The position numbers and the translations under genes were made by a program. The notes under the pieces are model-generated. The model had not been told where the DNA came from and made no database searches. It saw only the letters and a list, made by a program, of their open reading frames with translations. 64,000 nt of DNA from Gramella sp. AN32. Lineage in GTDB: Bacteria; Bacteroidota; Bacteroidia; Flavobacteriales; Flavobacteriaceae. The number at the start of each line of letters is the position of its first letter. Positions within the stretch are counted from its first letter, which is position 1. Location: assembly GCF_023718305.1 (NCBI RefSeq), contig NZ_QEYO01000016.1:1-64000 (forward strand). The letters run 5' to 3'. Below, one piece after another: positions 50,663 to 59,391 of the stretch.

Positions 50663-51202
50663 TTAGAATTTATGAGGGTTCTTTCCAAGAACTCCGGCAT
50701 AAAATTTTTTAATTACTCCAAAATCTTTTTCAAAATTCCCTTCAGGATAAAATGGTTCGGAAACTTTAACGGTTTTTGTTCCATAATCAAAACTCACCAT
50801 GATAAGGGGAACTTCCGCCTTTAAAGCGATATAATAAAACCCGGTTTTCCAGGTTAAGGTTTTTTCTCGGGTTCCTTCCGGTGATAGTGCCAATCTAAAA
50901 GTTTCCTTGTTTGAAAACATAGATGCGATGGAATCAACTTTTTGCTTTTTTCCGGCTCTATCCAGTGGGTTTCCTCCTGTCCATTTAAAATACCAGCCAA
51001 ATGGCGGTTTGAACAATTCCTTTTTTCCAATCCAATCAATGGGGACTTGCAGAAGGTTTCGAACCATCAAGCCCATAAAAAAATCAAAAGAACTGGTATG
51101 CGGAGCTACAATCACCACGCATTTCTTAACAAACTTTGAAATTTTTCCTTTTAAGCGCCAACCGAGAATTCGGTAGAAAATGAACCCGGTTATTTTATGC
51201 AT
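50663..51202 (-). CDS. PlsC-like acyltransferase
   Basis: This 179-residue lysophospholipid acyltransferase-type protein has motif I PHTSSFDFF (catalytic H-x4-D) and motif III SPEGTREK; ELFKPPFGWYFKWTGG is the usual substrate-binding block. It acylates lysophosphatidate or a related glycerol lipid in the inner membrane. It is shorter than PlsC of E. coli but of the size common to compact flavobacterial members. It starts 2 bp after the proline dehydrogenase stop and is probably cotranscribed with it. Confidence 0.85.
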   Translation of the reverse strand: MHKITGFIFYRILGWRLKGKISKFVKKCVVIVAPHTSSFDFFMGLMVRNLLQVPIDWIGKKELFKPPFGWYFKWTGGNPLDRAGKKQKVDSIASMFSNKETFRLALSPEGTREKTLTWKTGFYYIALKAEVPLIMVSFDYGTKTVKVSEPFYPEGNFEKDFGVIKKFYAGVLGKNPHKF

Positions 51203-51204
51203 TC

Positions 51205-52404
51205 TTAATTTCTGGAGTGTCTCGTAGATTTGTCACCTTTTCTGCGTTTTTTTTCCTCTAATAATAAGGAAAGTTCCCTCCCGGTTTGTCCCCTAACCGA
51301 GGTGTTTTCCTGAGCCCTTCTTAACAAATAAGGGACTACGTCCCTAACCGGGCCAAACGGAACAAGTTTTACCGCATTATATCCCTTTTTCGCCAGATTA
51401 TAACTGATGTTGTCACTCATGCCGTAGAGCTGGCTAAACCACACTCTTTCATCGTCCATAGCAATGCCCTTATCTTCCATAATTTGTAAGGCAAGATAAC
51501 TACTCACTTCGTTATGGGTTCCAATAAAAACTGAAATATCTTCCAGATGATCCAAACAATAAGAAAGAACCCCGTTGAAGTTAACATCGGTTGCTTCTTT
51601 AGATTCACAAATGGGGGAAGGATAGCCCATTTTCTTTGCCCGGGCATTTTCCTTTTCCATATAAGCACCACGCACAATCTTGACCCCTATTTTAAACCCG
51701 TCCTTTTTTCCTTTTTCATGGAGCTCTTTTAAATATTCAAGACGATCCCAACGATAACATTGTAGCGTATTTATAATATAAACTTCTTCTTTATTATACT
51801 TTCGCATCATTTGTTCCATAAGATCATCAGCAGCGCTTTGCATCCAGGTTTCTTCCCCATCTGCATATAACCTTACTTTTTTATCATAAGCATGACTACA
51901 AAGTTTTTCCACCCGCTTAATTATCTTGTTCCACTCCTCTACTTCATCTGGAGAAAGATCTTCTTTCATGGTCACTTTTTCCCAAATTTCAAACCTTCCT
52001 ATTGCCGTAGGCTTAAACATGGCAAAAGATACTTCCCGGTTCCTGCTGGCATAATCGATTAGTTCCAGTTTTTTATTTATGGAAGTATCAAAATCTTCTT
52101 CAGTCTCTTTTCCTTCTACGGAATAATCTAAAATTGTGTGCAGATTTTCAGCATACATTTTCTTTAGAAGAGGTTTGCACTCCTCTGTAGTTACCCCACC
52201 ACAAAATTGTTCGAAAATTGTCTTTTTAATTAGAAATTCTACAGGCAGGTGCATTTTCAAAGAAAACTCAGTGATCGCAGATCCAATTTTTACCAGGGTG
52301 GGCCTGTCCATCATACTGAATAAGAACACTGCTCTGTCTAAATCGGCATTCGATTTGAGTTTAAATGCAGATTTAGTATCGTTAAATATTTTACTTCTAA
52401 TCAT
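51205..52404 (-). CDS. Proline dehydrogenase
   Basis: This FAD enzyme oxidises proline to pyrroline-5-carboxylate. The 399-residue protein is the monofunctional type: VKIVRGAYMEKENARA (Arg/Lys contact region), RLYADGEETWMQ, GTHNEVSSYLAL and QLYGMSDNISYNLAKKGYNAVKLVPFG are conserved. There is no pyrroline-5-carboxylate dehydrogenase domain. The ATG at 52404 is preferred because the -7 box (52423-52430) overlaps the only upstream start. It is divergent from aroB, a pairing I recall in other flavobacteria. Confidence 0.92.
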   Translation of the reverse strand: MIRSKIFNDTKSAFKLKSNADLDRAVFLFSMMDRPTLVKIGSAITEFSLKMHLPVEFLIKKTIFEQFCGGVTTEECKPLLKKMYAENLHTILDYSVEGKETEEDFDTSINKKLELIDYASRNREVSFAMFKPTAIGRFEIWEKVTMKEDLSPDEVEEWNKIIKRVEKLCSHAYDKKVRLYADGEETWMQSAADDLMEQMMRKYNKEEVYIINTLQCYRWDRLEYLKELHEKGKKDGFKIGVKIVRGAYMEKENARAKKMGYPSPICESKEATDVNFNGVLSYCLDHLEDISVFIGTHNEVSSYLALQIMEDKGIAMDDERVWFSQLYGMSDNISYNLAKKGYNAVKLVPFGPVRDVVPYLLRRAQENTSVRGQTGRELSLLLEEKKRRKGDKSTRHSRN

Positions 52405-52422
52405 TATACCCGTTAATTGCGG

Positions 52423-52430
52423 CAAATATA
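52423..52430 (-). promoter_or_regulatory. -7 promoter element of the proline dehydrogenase gene
   Basis: The complement of 52423-52430 reads TATATTTG, a full match to TAnnTTTG, about 20 nt before the ATG at 52404. Confidence 0.55.
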
Positions 52431-52492
52431 AATATTGAAATTTGAAAAGTTTGATAAATTCTCTTTAATTTCGGAGCTTAAATACCAACAGA

Positions 52493-53563
52493 ATGAAGGA
52501 ATCTAAAGCCGACTTAAATCCGGTTTATTACGCTGAAAACGGATATAAAAAACTGAATGATTTTTTAAAAGAAACCAATCATTCTAAAATTTTTGTGCTG
52601 GTAGATGCTAATACTCATATCCATTGTCTCTCAAAGTTTCTTTCCAGGCTGGAAACATCGCACCCAATTGAAGTTATTGAAATTGATGCCGGCGAAGAAT
52701 TTAAAAACCTGGAAACCTGTGAAGGAGTCTGGAATGCCTTGTCTGAATTGGAAGCTGACCGAAAAGCGCTTATCATCAACTTAGGAGGAGGTGTGGTTAC
52801 AGATCTTGGAGGATTCGTGGCCTCCGCATTTAAAAGAGGGATCGCCTTCGTGAATATTCCCACTACGCTCCTATCTATGGTAGATGCCTCAGTTGGTGGG
52901 AAAACTGGTGTAGATCTGGGTAATTTGAAGAATCAGATAGGTTTTATCGTACAACCGGAAATGGTTTTGATCGATTCCGCTTATCTTGAAACTTTACCAA
53001 CGGTAGAAATGAGAAGTGGTTTAGCCGAAATATTGAAGCATGGACTTATCGCCGATGAAAACTACTGGGAGAAAGTTTCAGCATTAAAAGACTTACTACC
53101 GGAAGCATTAGATACTATTATAAAGGAATCTGTGGAAATCAAAAAGAAAGTCGTGCAGAAAGATCCTTATGAAAGAAATATTCGAAAAACCTTAAATTAT
53201 GGTCATACCTTAGGACATGCTATCGAATCTTATTTGCTAACGCATCCCGAAAGGGAGAAACTTTTACATGGCGAGGCCATTGCTATTGGGATGATTTTGG
53301 AAACTTATATTTCAGCAAAGACTCAGGGGTTTCCGGAAGAAAAACTGAAACGAATTTCAGCAATTATCAAAGATATGTACCAGTCGCATTTATTTTCAGA
53401 AAATGATATTGAGAAGATTCAGCAGTTGATGAAATATGATAAGAAGAATGAACATGGAAAGATCCAGTTTGTACTTTTAAAAGACATAGGGGAACCCGTA
53501 ATTGATTGCCAGGTATCTGAAGAATTGGTTAAGGAATCATTTCATTATTATTTAAATAATTAA
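52493..53563 (+). CDS. aroB: 3-dehydroquinate synthase
   Basis: The second enzyme of the shikimate pathway converts DAHP to 3-dehydroquinate with NAD and a metal. The 356-residue protein has the cofactor loop NLGGGVVTDLGGFVA, IPTTLLSMVDASVGGKTGVD, the metal ligand region of LAEILKHGLI, and NYGHTLGHAIE with its His ligands. The start ATG at 52493 lies in the divergent gap with proline dehydrogenase. No other aro gene is adjacent. Confidence 0.95.
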   Translation: MKESKADLNPVYYAENGYKKLNDFLKETNHSKIFVLVDANTHIHCLSKFLSRLETSHPIEVIEIDAGEEFKNLETCEGVWNALSELEADRKALIINLGGGVVTDLGGFVASAFKRGIAFVNIPTTLLSMVDASVGGKTGVDLGNLKNQIGFIVQPEMVLIDSAYLETLPTVEMRSGLAEILKHGLIADENYWEKVSALKDLLPEALDTIIKESVEIKKKVVQKDPYERNIRKTLNYGHTLGHAIESYLLTHPEREKLLHGEAIAIGMILETYISAKTQGFPEEKLKRISAIIKDMYQSHLFSENDIEKIQQLMKYDKKNEHGKIQFVLLKDIGEPVIDCQVSEELVKESFHYYLNN

Positions 53564-53651
53564 GGATCGAAAAATTAAAATTCGAGATAAATAAATTAAC
53601 CTTTGCATCTGAATTGGTTTTTTATTTATACTTGCATAAACCAAATTAACT

Positions 53652-53963
53652 ATGAAAAGAATAATCGTAGACTACAAAAAACTAACTCCGGAAATTCTTG
53701 GAATGTTAGTAGAAAAATATCCTGATGGATATGATGATGATCAAGTTATCGCATTTAAAAATGCTAAAAATGAATCGGTGGAAGCTGTTGAAGTTCGTAC
53801 CGAGGACACCATTTATTTAGTAAAAGTGAGCACCAGGCTTGAAAATTCTATGGCGAATTTTGACGAAGACGATTATGAAGATTCCGAATTTAATGATCCA
53901 ATTGTAGATATTCCGGAAAAAGCTGATGAAGAGGAAATGGAAGATGAAGACCTTGATAAATAA
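53652..53963 (+). CDS. Conserved acidic small protein of unknown function
   Basis: This 103-residue protein has a compact N-terminal domain (MKRIIVDYKKLTPEILGML onward, alpha/beta) and an acidic, disordered C-terminal tail (about residues 72-103, rich in Glu and Asp). It is a small family I associate with flavobacteria and is not characterised as far as I know. A candidate promoter (TTG, 21 nt, TATACTTG) lies just upstream; the unit ends in a strong terminator, so it is a single-gene transcript. Confidence 0.72.
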   Translation: MKRIIVDYKKLTPEILGMLVEKYPDGYDDDQVIAFKNAKNESVEAVEVRTEDTIYLVKVSTRLENSMANFDEDDYEDSEFNDPIVDIPEKADEEEMEDEDLDK

Positions 53964-53995
53964 AAAAAAGGAACGCGAAATGCGTTCCTTTTCCT
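53963..53995 (+). terminator. Intrinsic terminator
   Basis: The stem AAAAGGAACGC / GCGTTCCTTTT with a five-base loop and T-rich tail lies directly after the acidic protein gene. The A-run in front lets it also serve the minus-strand PfpI gene. Confidence 0.85.
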
Positions 53996-54016
53996 TTTTC
54001 ATAGCAATTTTTAATA

Positions 54017-54565
54017 TTAGGCATGTTGCAATTCATGCTTACCTTCTTTAATTTCTTCAATTACTTTTGCATTAAAGGCAGGTAAATCATCAGGATTTCT
54101 ACTGGTAACAAAAGCTTCATCTACAACCACTTCTTTATCAATCCAATAAGCCCCTGCATTTTCAAGGTCTTTTCTTAGGGTATGATAAGATGTCATCGTT
54201 CTACCCTTAACCACATCGGCATTGATCAACGTCCAGGCTGCATGACAAATGGCTGCAACCGGTTTCTTTTGTTCAAAAAAATCACGAACGAATTTTAAAA
54301 CATTTTCATCAGTTCTCAAATTATCCGGATTCATCACACCGCCGGGTAAAACCAGAGCGTTGTAATCTTTTGCAGTAACATCATCTAAAGTATAATCGAC
54401 TGAATAATCTTCTCCCCAGTCGTCTTTAGCCCACGATTTAATAGATCCCTTTTTTAAACTTACGATATCCACTTGGAAGCCTTCATTTTCCATAGCTTCT
54501 TTGGGTGATTTTAATTCGCTTTCTTCAAAACCGTTTGTAGCTAAAATTGCAATTCTCTTTTCCAT
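54017..54565 (-). CDS. DJ-1/PfpI-family protein
   Basis: This 182-residue type 1 glutamine-amidotransferase-like protein has the nucleophile elbow Cys in AICHAAWTL and the opening RIAILATNGFEESELKSPKEAM. The family includes deglycases and proteases related to YhbO/PfpI, active under oxidative and carbonyl stress; the exact reaction is debated. The start at 54565 gives MEKRIAILATNGFEE; longer versions begin at the TTG at 54592 or the ATG at 54577. Confidence 0.88.
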   Translation of the reverse strand: MEKRIAILATNGFEESELKSPKEAMENEGFQVDIVSLKKGSIKSWAKDDWGEDYSVDYTLDDVTAKDYNALVLPGGVMNPDNLRTDENVLKFVRDFFEQKKPVAAICHAAWTLINADVVKGRTMTSYHTLRKDLENAGAYWIDKEVVVDEAFVTSRNPDDLPAFNAKVIEEIKEGKHELQHA

Positions 54566-54662
54566 AATCTTTTTCATTTTTGATTCATTCAAAGATAAGG
54601 CAGAGGTACTCCGAAAAGTATTAAGAAGCTACTAAAATAAGGGCTTGTGGAGTTAAACTATC

Positions 54663-55667
54663 TTAAGAAGATGGTTGGGTTTCGTCATTATCATCGTCAA
54701 GATCTAAATGAGCCCTCAAACGGTCAACAATATGCTTTTCTTCTTTTAGCTGAACACGTCGTTGTTCCAATTTGGCCATTTCCTGATAGATAGCAGGTTC
54801 ACCAAATCTATTGGGCTCTACTTTTTCCTTTTTAAACAGGGCATATTGAACTACAAATTCAGCACCAAAAAATACGATTAAACAAGTATAGTAAACCCAC
54901 AGTAGTATTAAAACCACTGAAGATGCGCCACCATAGACAGAAGCAGGTTTACTCTGGCCAAAATAGAAACTTAGAATAGATTCCCCAATTAGAAACAAAA
55001 TCGTAGTAAGTGCAGCCCCCACAAAAGTTGTCCTAAATTTTATTTTAATATCGGGTAGCAATTTGAAGATCGCGGAAAACAGGATGGTGATAAATAAAAA
55101 GGAGAGGAAATAATTGAGGACAATAATAGGGAATTCAGACATATTGGGAAAAAACCGATCGATATTCATCGCAATAATTTTTACCAAAGCTGAAATTACC
55201 AATGCAATGAGTAGTAAAAAACCAATAACGAAGACCATTCCTAAGGAGATTGCCCTATCCAGTACCATTCGCCAAAAATTGGTTTGCTTGGCGGCAATAT
55301 TCCAAATGTTATTCATGGCAATCTTAAGCTGGAAGAAAACCCCGGTCGCACCAAATATAAGCATGGCCAGACCAAAAATGATAGCCCAGGTAGAATCACT
55401 GGAAAGTGCGGCATTCTCAATCATAGACTGAATAGCTTCCGCAGATTCCATTCCTATAAACTTGCCAATTTCACTGGTTAACCTGCCGGTTACGGCATCT
55501 CTTCCGAAGAAATACCCGGCAATACTCACCACGATAATAAGCAGCGAAGGCAGAGAGAATAAAGCGTAATACGCAATAGTTGCTGCCCTGGCGTAAGGCT
55601 CATTTTTATCCCAACTTATGTAGGTTTTTTTTAAGAGCTTAAAGAAAATTTTTAATGACTTCAGCAT
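54663..55667 (-). CDS. YihY/BrkB-family membrane protein
   Basis: This 334-residue protein with about six membrane segments carries the YihY signature (RAATIAYYALFSLPSLLIIVVS; FGATGVFFQLKIAMNNIWNI; YGGASSVVLILLWVYYTCLIVFFGAEF) and a C-terminal charged coil. The family was once thought to be ribonuclease BN but is now regarded as a membrane protein of uncertain role. It overlaps the DinB-family gene by 1 bp and belongs to a run of minus-strand genes with the PEP carboxylase gene. Confidence 0.9.
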   Translation of the reverse strand: MLKSLKIFFKLLKKTYISWDKNEPYARAATIAYYALFSLPSLLIIVVSIAGYFFGRDAVTGRLTSEIGKFIGMESAEAIQSMIENAALSSDSTWAIIFGLAMLIFGATGVFFQLKIAMNNIWNIAAKQTNFWRMVLDRAISLGMVFVIGFLLLIALVISALVKIIAMNIDRFFPNMSEFPIIVLNYFLSFLFITILFSAIFKLLPDIKIKFRTTFVGAALTTILFLIGESILSFYFGQSKPASVYGGASSVVLILLWVYYTCLIVFFGAEFVVQYALFKKEKVEPNRFGEPAIYQEMAKLEQRRVQLKEEKHIVDRLRAHLDLDDDNDETQPSS

Positions 55668-56185
55668 TATAAATATCTCTCCTTTATAATATTTCTATGA
55701 TGTAAAGCGTGACCGCAAATAACAAAACCAATAGCCCCAGGTGTGGCATTATTTCCATTCATATTACCTCTGTTTTTCAGCATCACTCCATTAAAGTTAC
55801 GGAATAAATATAGCCCGGAACTTCTTACATATTTAAATTCTTCAATTAAATCTGAAGGATTTCGTTTATTGGCTTCAGAAAAATTTACATAAGAATTATG
55901 ATCGTAACCCGGTAAGGAAGTTTGCTCTTTCCTGGCAATTGCCAAAGCACGATATTGAAATATCCTTTCAGTATCAATTAAATGCTGAAGGACTTCCAGG
56001 ATTGTCCATTTATCTTCCGCATAACGATACTTCCATTTACCTTCCGGAATTTCCTGAAAGAAATCAATGACTTTTTCCTGATTGGAAACCAAAAGATCGT
56101 TTAATGATTCCTCCTTCTCATTTAAACGAATATAATCCCAATAAAAATCACCAATTTCGTCCTGGGCTAGATCTTCTGCTTTCAT
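55667..56185 (-). CDS. DinB-family (YfiT-like) putative metalloprotein
   Basis: This 172-residue four-helix-bundle protein has the His ligands expected for the DinB/YfiT metal site: His in LQHLIDTERIF and two in GHALHHRNIIKERYL. Some DinB relatives are thiol-S-transferases (bacillithiol or mycothiol); the partner thiol here is unknown. It overlaps the PEP carboxylase gene by a single base (ATG/TAA overlap at 56185). Confidence 0.85.
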   Translation of the reverse strand: MKAEDLAQDEIGDFYWDYIRLNEKEESLNDLLVSNQEKVIDFFQEIPEGKWKYRYAEDKWTILEVLQHLIDTERIFQYRALAIARKEQTSLPGYDHNSYVNFSEANKRNPSDLIEEFKYVRSSGLYLFRNFNGVMLKNRGNMNGNNATPGAIGFVICGHALHHRNIIKERYL

Positions 56186-58764
56186 TATGCTGAATTTCGG
56201 CTGGCGTTAATGTTGCCATATAAGGATCTCGTCACCATTCGCTCATAGATTCCCAGTTTTTCTTCATTCAAATCATCTTTACTTAATTCCTGAACCTTTC
56301 TAAGAGCATGCTGTTGTATGGTTAGTAGTGGCAAAACAATCCTTTCCCGGGCCTGTATGGAAGCCCTTCCTGCAGGTTGATTTTCCATAAGGTCTTTATA
56401 TCCTGCTATTTTCAATAACAAAGCTTTTGTCCTCAAGAATTCTTCATGGATAATTTGCCAAAATTTACCAAATTCAGGATCATCCTGCATATAAGCCGTT
56501 AATGGAAAGAAAGATTTGGTCATACTCATCATCGAGTTTTCCAAAAGGGTTTTAAAAAATTCAGAATTCAGATATAACTGTCTAACTTTTTCAAAATCCC
56601 CTTTTTCTTCTAATTTTTGAATGGCGGTTCCCACTCCAAAGAATCCCGGAACATTTTGTTTTAACTGGCTCCAGCTTCCCACGAAAGGAATTGCGCGAAG
56701 ATCTGATAAATTCAGTTCAGCCGAATTATTCCTTTTAGAAGGCCTGCTTCCAATATTTGTATTTGCATAATACTTAAGCGTACTCATTTTTTCCAAATAT
56801 GGAATAAATTTGGGATGCTTCTTAAAGTCGGAATATGCCTGATAACTAATATCAGCCAGTTCGGTCATCGTTTCCCTATCCTCATCGCTTATAATATTTT
56901 TTCCTTCACTGAAGATTTCATTAGAAATTCCTGCACTAATCAATTGTTCCAGGTTATATCCGCAGGAATCTTTAGTCCCAAAGTTTGAACTAATCGTTTG
57001 TCCCTGTACTGTTAACTGTATTTCTTCATTTTCAATAGTAGGTCCCAGGGAAGCATAGAATTGGTGGGTTTTCCCTCCTCCACGAGCTGGTGGTCCTCCA
57101 CGGCCGTCAAAAAAGACCACTTTAATTCCATATTCCCTTGAAATTTTGGTAAGTGATTCCTTGGCTTTATAAATACTCCAGTTCGCCATCAAATAACCAC
57201 CATCCTTGGTTCCATCACTAAAGCCAAGCATGATTGATTGTTTATTCCCCCTTCTGTCTAAATGCTCACGATACACTTTATTTTTATAAAGTTGCTCCAT
57301 GACCACATGAGCTTTTTGAAGATCTGGGACCGTTTCAAACAACGGAATAACATCTACGGTAGGCTTTTCCCAGTCACACATCCTTATAAATGCAAATGGC
57401 TGTAAAACACCCTGAACACTCCCGCAGTTGCTAATAATGTATCGGTTTGCCCCTTTCTCCCCATTGGTTTGCTGAATCTCTTTCATCGCATATATAGACG
57501 ACAAGGTAGATTTACCCATTCCTTCAGGCAATGATCCCACATCAATTTTACCCTGCGCATGCGTAAGTGCATTCACCTGTGCTTCTTCATCAAGCTCTTT
57601 AAAATCTGCCGGCAGAAGATCTTCTGAATTTTGAGAAAGCTCAATCACTTCCTCCAGAACTTCTAAATGCTTACTGCTATCCTGTCTAATATCCAGGGTA
57701 GCGAAATGATAGCCGAACAGATACAGTTTATTAAGAAGATCATCTACTTCCTCCACAAAGAGTGATTGATGTTTTTCTTCTAATACTGTACGAACATCTT
57801 TTAATTTCTGCTTGAAATCTTCCAGACTTAATTTTATCCTTCCAGATTGTGAAACGGCAGAATAATAAATATCGTTTTCAATTTCAGACATAGTGTCCTG
57901 AAGTCCACGGAAGGTTAATCTTCTTTTCAGTTTTCTAACATCGCGATAATAGTTGAGCAGGATAGTTCTTCTTAATCGTTCTGCAACTTTTAAAGTAATT
58001 TCAGTGGTCACAAAAGGATTTCCATCCCGATCACCTCCAGGCCAAAAACCTAAGCTGATTACTTCATTTCCAATATCTTCCCCATCAAAAACATTCTGCT
58101 GAATGTAATTATGAATCTTACTTGCACTCTGATAAAATACATTTTCAAAATACCAGATCAGGGATACCGCTTCATCATAAGGAGTTGGCTTTTCTTTATT
58201 AAAAAACGGTGTCTTTCCTAATTGCGCTAGTAACAACCGAATTTTAATCAGGTCATTCTTTTGGATCGCTTTATCCAAATCTGTGATTATCCCTAATACA
58301 GATCCTGGATAAAATTGTGTGGGATGAGCGGTAAGCGTAGGGCGTACACTAAACCTTTTTAAAAATTCCTGCAACTCCCCCAATTTTTGTTTTGCTTCGG
58401 CTTCTTCCTTTACATTCCGTAAGGTTCCACGACCTTCCATATTATTTACGATGGGAAAAGAAGCATCTTCAATAGCATCAAATAAAACCACCTGTCTTTC
58501 GATATATTGGATAAATCTAAAGAGCAAGTCTATTTTTTCTTCTTCTGAAGGCTTTTCCCCATATTTATCAAAGAAGCGTTCTACGATTTCTGAAGGATTC
58601 TTATTCATTTGAAAACCTTTCTCACAAATCTCCTGAAACAAAGGCAGTAATGCTCCCGTTTTTTTGATTTCAGTATAAGGTAAGGTTAGAAAAATGCTGT
58701 TATAGACATCATACTTGGCAAGTACATTGTCATTAAATCGGTCTAATTTTGGTTCTCTGTTCAT
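56185..58764 (-). CDS. ppc: Phosphoenolpyruvate carboxylase
   Basis: The enzyme makes oxaloacetate from PEP and bicarbonate for anaplerosis. The 859-residue protein has the catalytic His147 in LTAHPTQF, GFWPGGDRDGNPFV and LGFSDGTKDGGYL. The glycine-rich loop reads FFDGRGGPPARGGGKTH, whereas enterobacterial enzymes have FHGRGGTVGRGGGP. I regard this variant as typical of a distinct bacterial clade rather than a mutation, because all neighbours are intact. The start ATG at 58764 follows a plausible N-terminus. It is the first gene of a ppc-dinB-yihY operon. Confidence 0.92.
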   Translation of the reverse strand: MNREPKLDRFNDNVLAKYDVYNSIFLTLPYTEIKKTGALLPLFQEICEKGFQMNKNPSEIVERFFDKYGEKPSEEEKIDLLFRFIQYIERQVVLFDAIEDASFPIVNNMEGRGTLRNVKEEAEAKQKLGELQEFLKRFSVRPTLTAHPTQFYPGSVLGIITDLDKAIQKNDLIKIRLLLAQLGKTPFFNKEKPTPYDEAVSLIWYFENVFYQSASKIHNYIQQNVFDGEDIGNEVISLGFWPGGDRDGNPFVTTEITLKVAERLRRTILLNYYRDVRKLKRRLTFRGLQDTMSEIENDIYYSAVSQSGRIKLSLEDFKQKLKDVRTVLEEKHQSLFVEEVDDLLNKLYLFGYHFATLDIRQDSSKHLEVLEEVIELSQNSEDLLPADFKELDEEAQVNALTHAQGKIDVGSLPEGMGKSTLSSIYAMKEIQQTNGEKGANRYIISNCGSVQGVLQPFAFIRMCDWEKPTVDVIPLFETVPDLQKAHVVMEQLYKNKVYREHLDRRGNKQSIMLGFSDGTKDGGYLMANWSIYKAKESLTKISREYGIKVVFFDGRGGPPARGGGKTHQFYASLGPTIENEEIQLTVQGQTISSNFGTKDSCGYNLEQLISAGISNEIFSEGKNIISDEDRETMTELADISYQAYSDFKKHPKFIPYLEKMSTLKYYANTNIGSRPSKRNNSAELNLSDLRAIPFVGSWSQLKQNVPGFFGVGTAIQKLEEKGDFEKVRQLYLNSEFFKTLLENSMMSMTKSFFPLTAYMQDDPEFGKFWQIIHEEFLRTKALLLKIAGYKDLMENQPAGRASIQARERIVLPLLTIQQHALRKVQELSKDDLNEEKLGIYERMVTRSLYGNINASRNSA

Positions 58765-58793
58765 AAATTATGTTTCGAGGTGGTTAATTTTTA

Positions 58794-58830
58794 TAAAAAA
58801 ACCCTTTAAACCTGGCAGCTTAAAGGGTTA
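58794..58830 (-). terminator. Intrinsic terminator after the Lrp-type gene
   Basis: Read on the minus strand: stem AACCCTTTAA, nine-base loop, TTTAAAGGGTT and a run of T. It lies just downstream of the Lrp-type stop (58851) and upstream of ppc, so it separates the two units. Confidence 0.75.
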
Positions 58831-58850
58831 TGAAAATAAGTTCAAGCTGC

Positions 58851-59330
58851 CTACATTTCTTTAAAAATAGAATGCATCAGGCGTTTTTTATCATTAATAC
58901 TTTCTTCCATAGAGATCATAGTTTCAGTACGGTAAACGCCTTCAATATCATCTAACTGAAAAATAATTTCTTTCGCATGTTGGGTATTTCTCGCACGAAT
59001 TTTACAGAATACATTGAATTTACCAGTAGTCACATGGGCTACCGTAACAAAAGGAATTTCATTGATTCTTTCTAAAACAAATTTCGTTTGTGAAGTATTC
59101 TGAAGAAAAACTCCTACGTATGCAATAAAAGCATAACCAAGTTTTTTATAATCCAAGGTTAATGAAGAACCGATAATAATTCCCGCTTCTTCCATTTTCT
59201 TTACGCGAACATGAACAGTTCCCGCTGAAATGAGTAATTTCTTTGCAATATCCGTAAAAGGTGTACGGGTATTTTCAATCAACATATCAAGAATCTGATG
59301 ATCTGTTTCGTCTAATTTAAACTTGGCCAT
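58851..59330 (-). CDS. Lrp/AsnC-family transcriptional regulator
   Basis: This 159-residue regulator has an N-terminal winged helix-turn-helix (TDHQILDMLIENTRTPFTDI; ISAGTVHVRVKKMEEAGII) and a C-terminal RAM/AsnC_trans_reg domain (GYAFIAYVGVF; FVTVAHVTTGKFNVFCKI). Such proteins form octamers and respond to amino acids. The gene starts 20 nt downstream of a clean -7 element and has its own terminator. An in-frame TTG at 59360 lies inside the -7 box and is rejected. Likely ligands (an amino acid) are not predictable. Confidence 0.92.
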   Translation of the reverse strand: MAKFKLDETDHQILDMLIENTRTPFTDIAKKLLISAGTVHVRVKKMEEAGIIIGSSLTLDYKKLGYAFIAYVGVFLQNTSQTKFVLERINEIPFVTVAHVTTGKFNVFCKIRARNTQHAKEIIFQLDDIEGVYRTETMISMEESINDKKRLMHSIFKEM

Positions 59331-59357
59331 TTTTAAAAGCTGTTTTTTAATGAAGTT

Positions 59358-59365
59358 CAAAATTA
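59358..59365 (-). promoter_or_regulatory. -7 promoter element of the Lrp-type gene
   Basis: The complement of 59358-59365 reads TAATTTTG, a full consensus match about 27 nt before the ATG at 59330. Its surroundings are AT-rich and no clear TTG is at -33. Confidence 0.5.
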
Positions 59366-59391
59366 ATACAAAATCATTGAATATTTAATAA

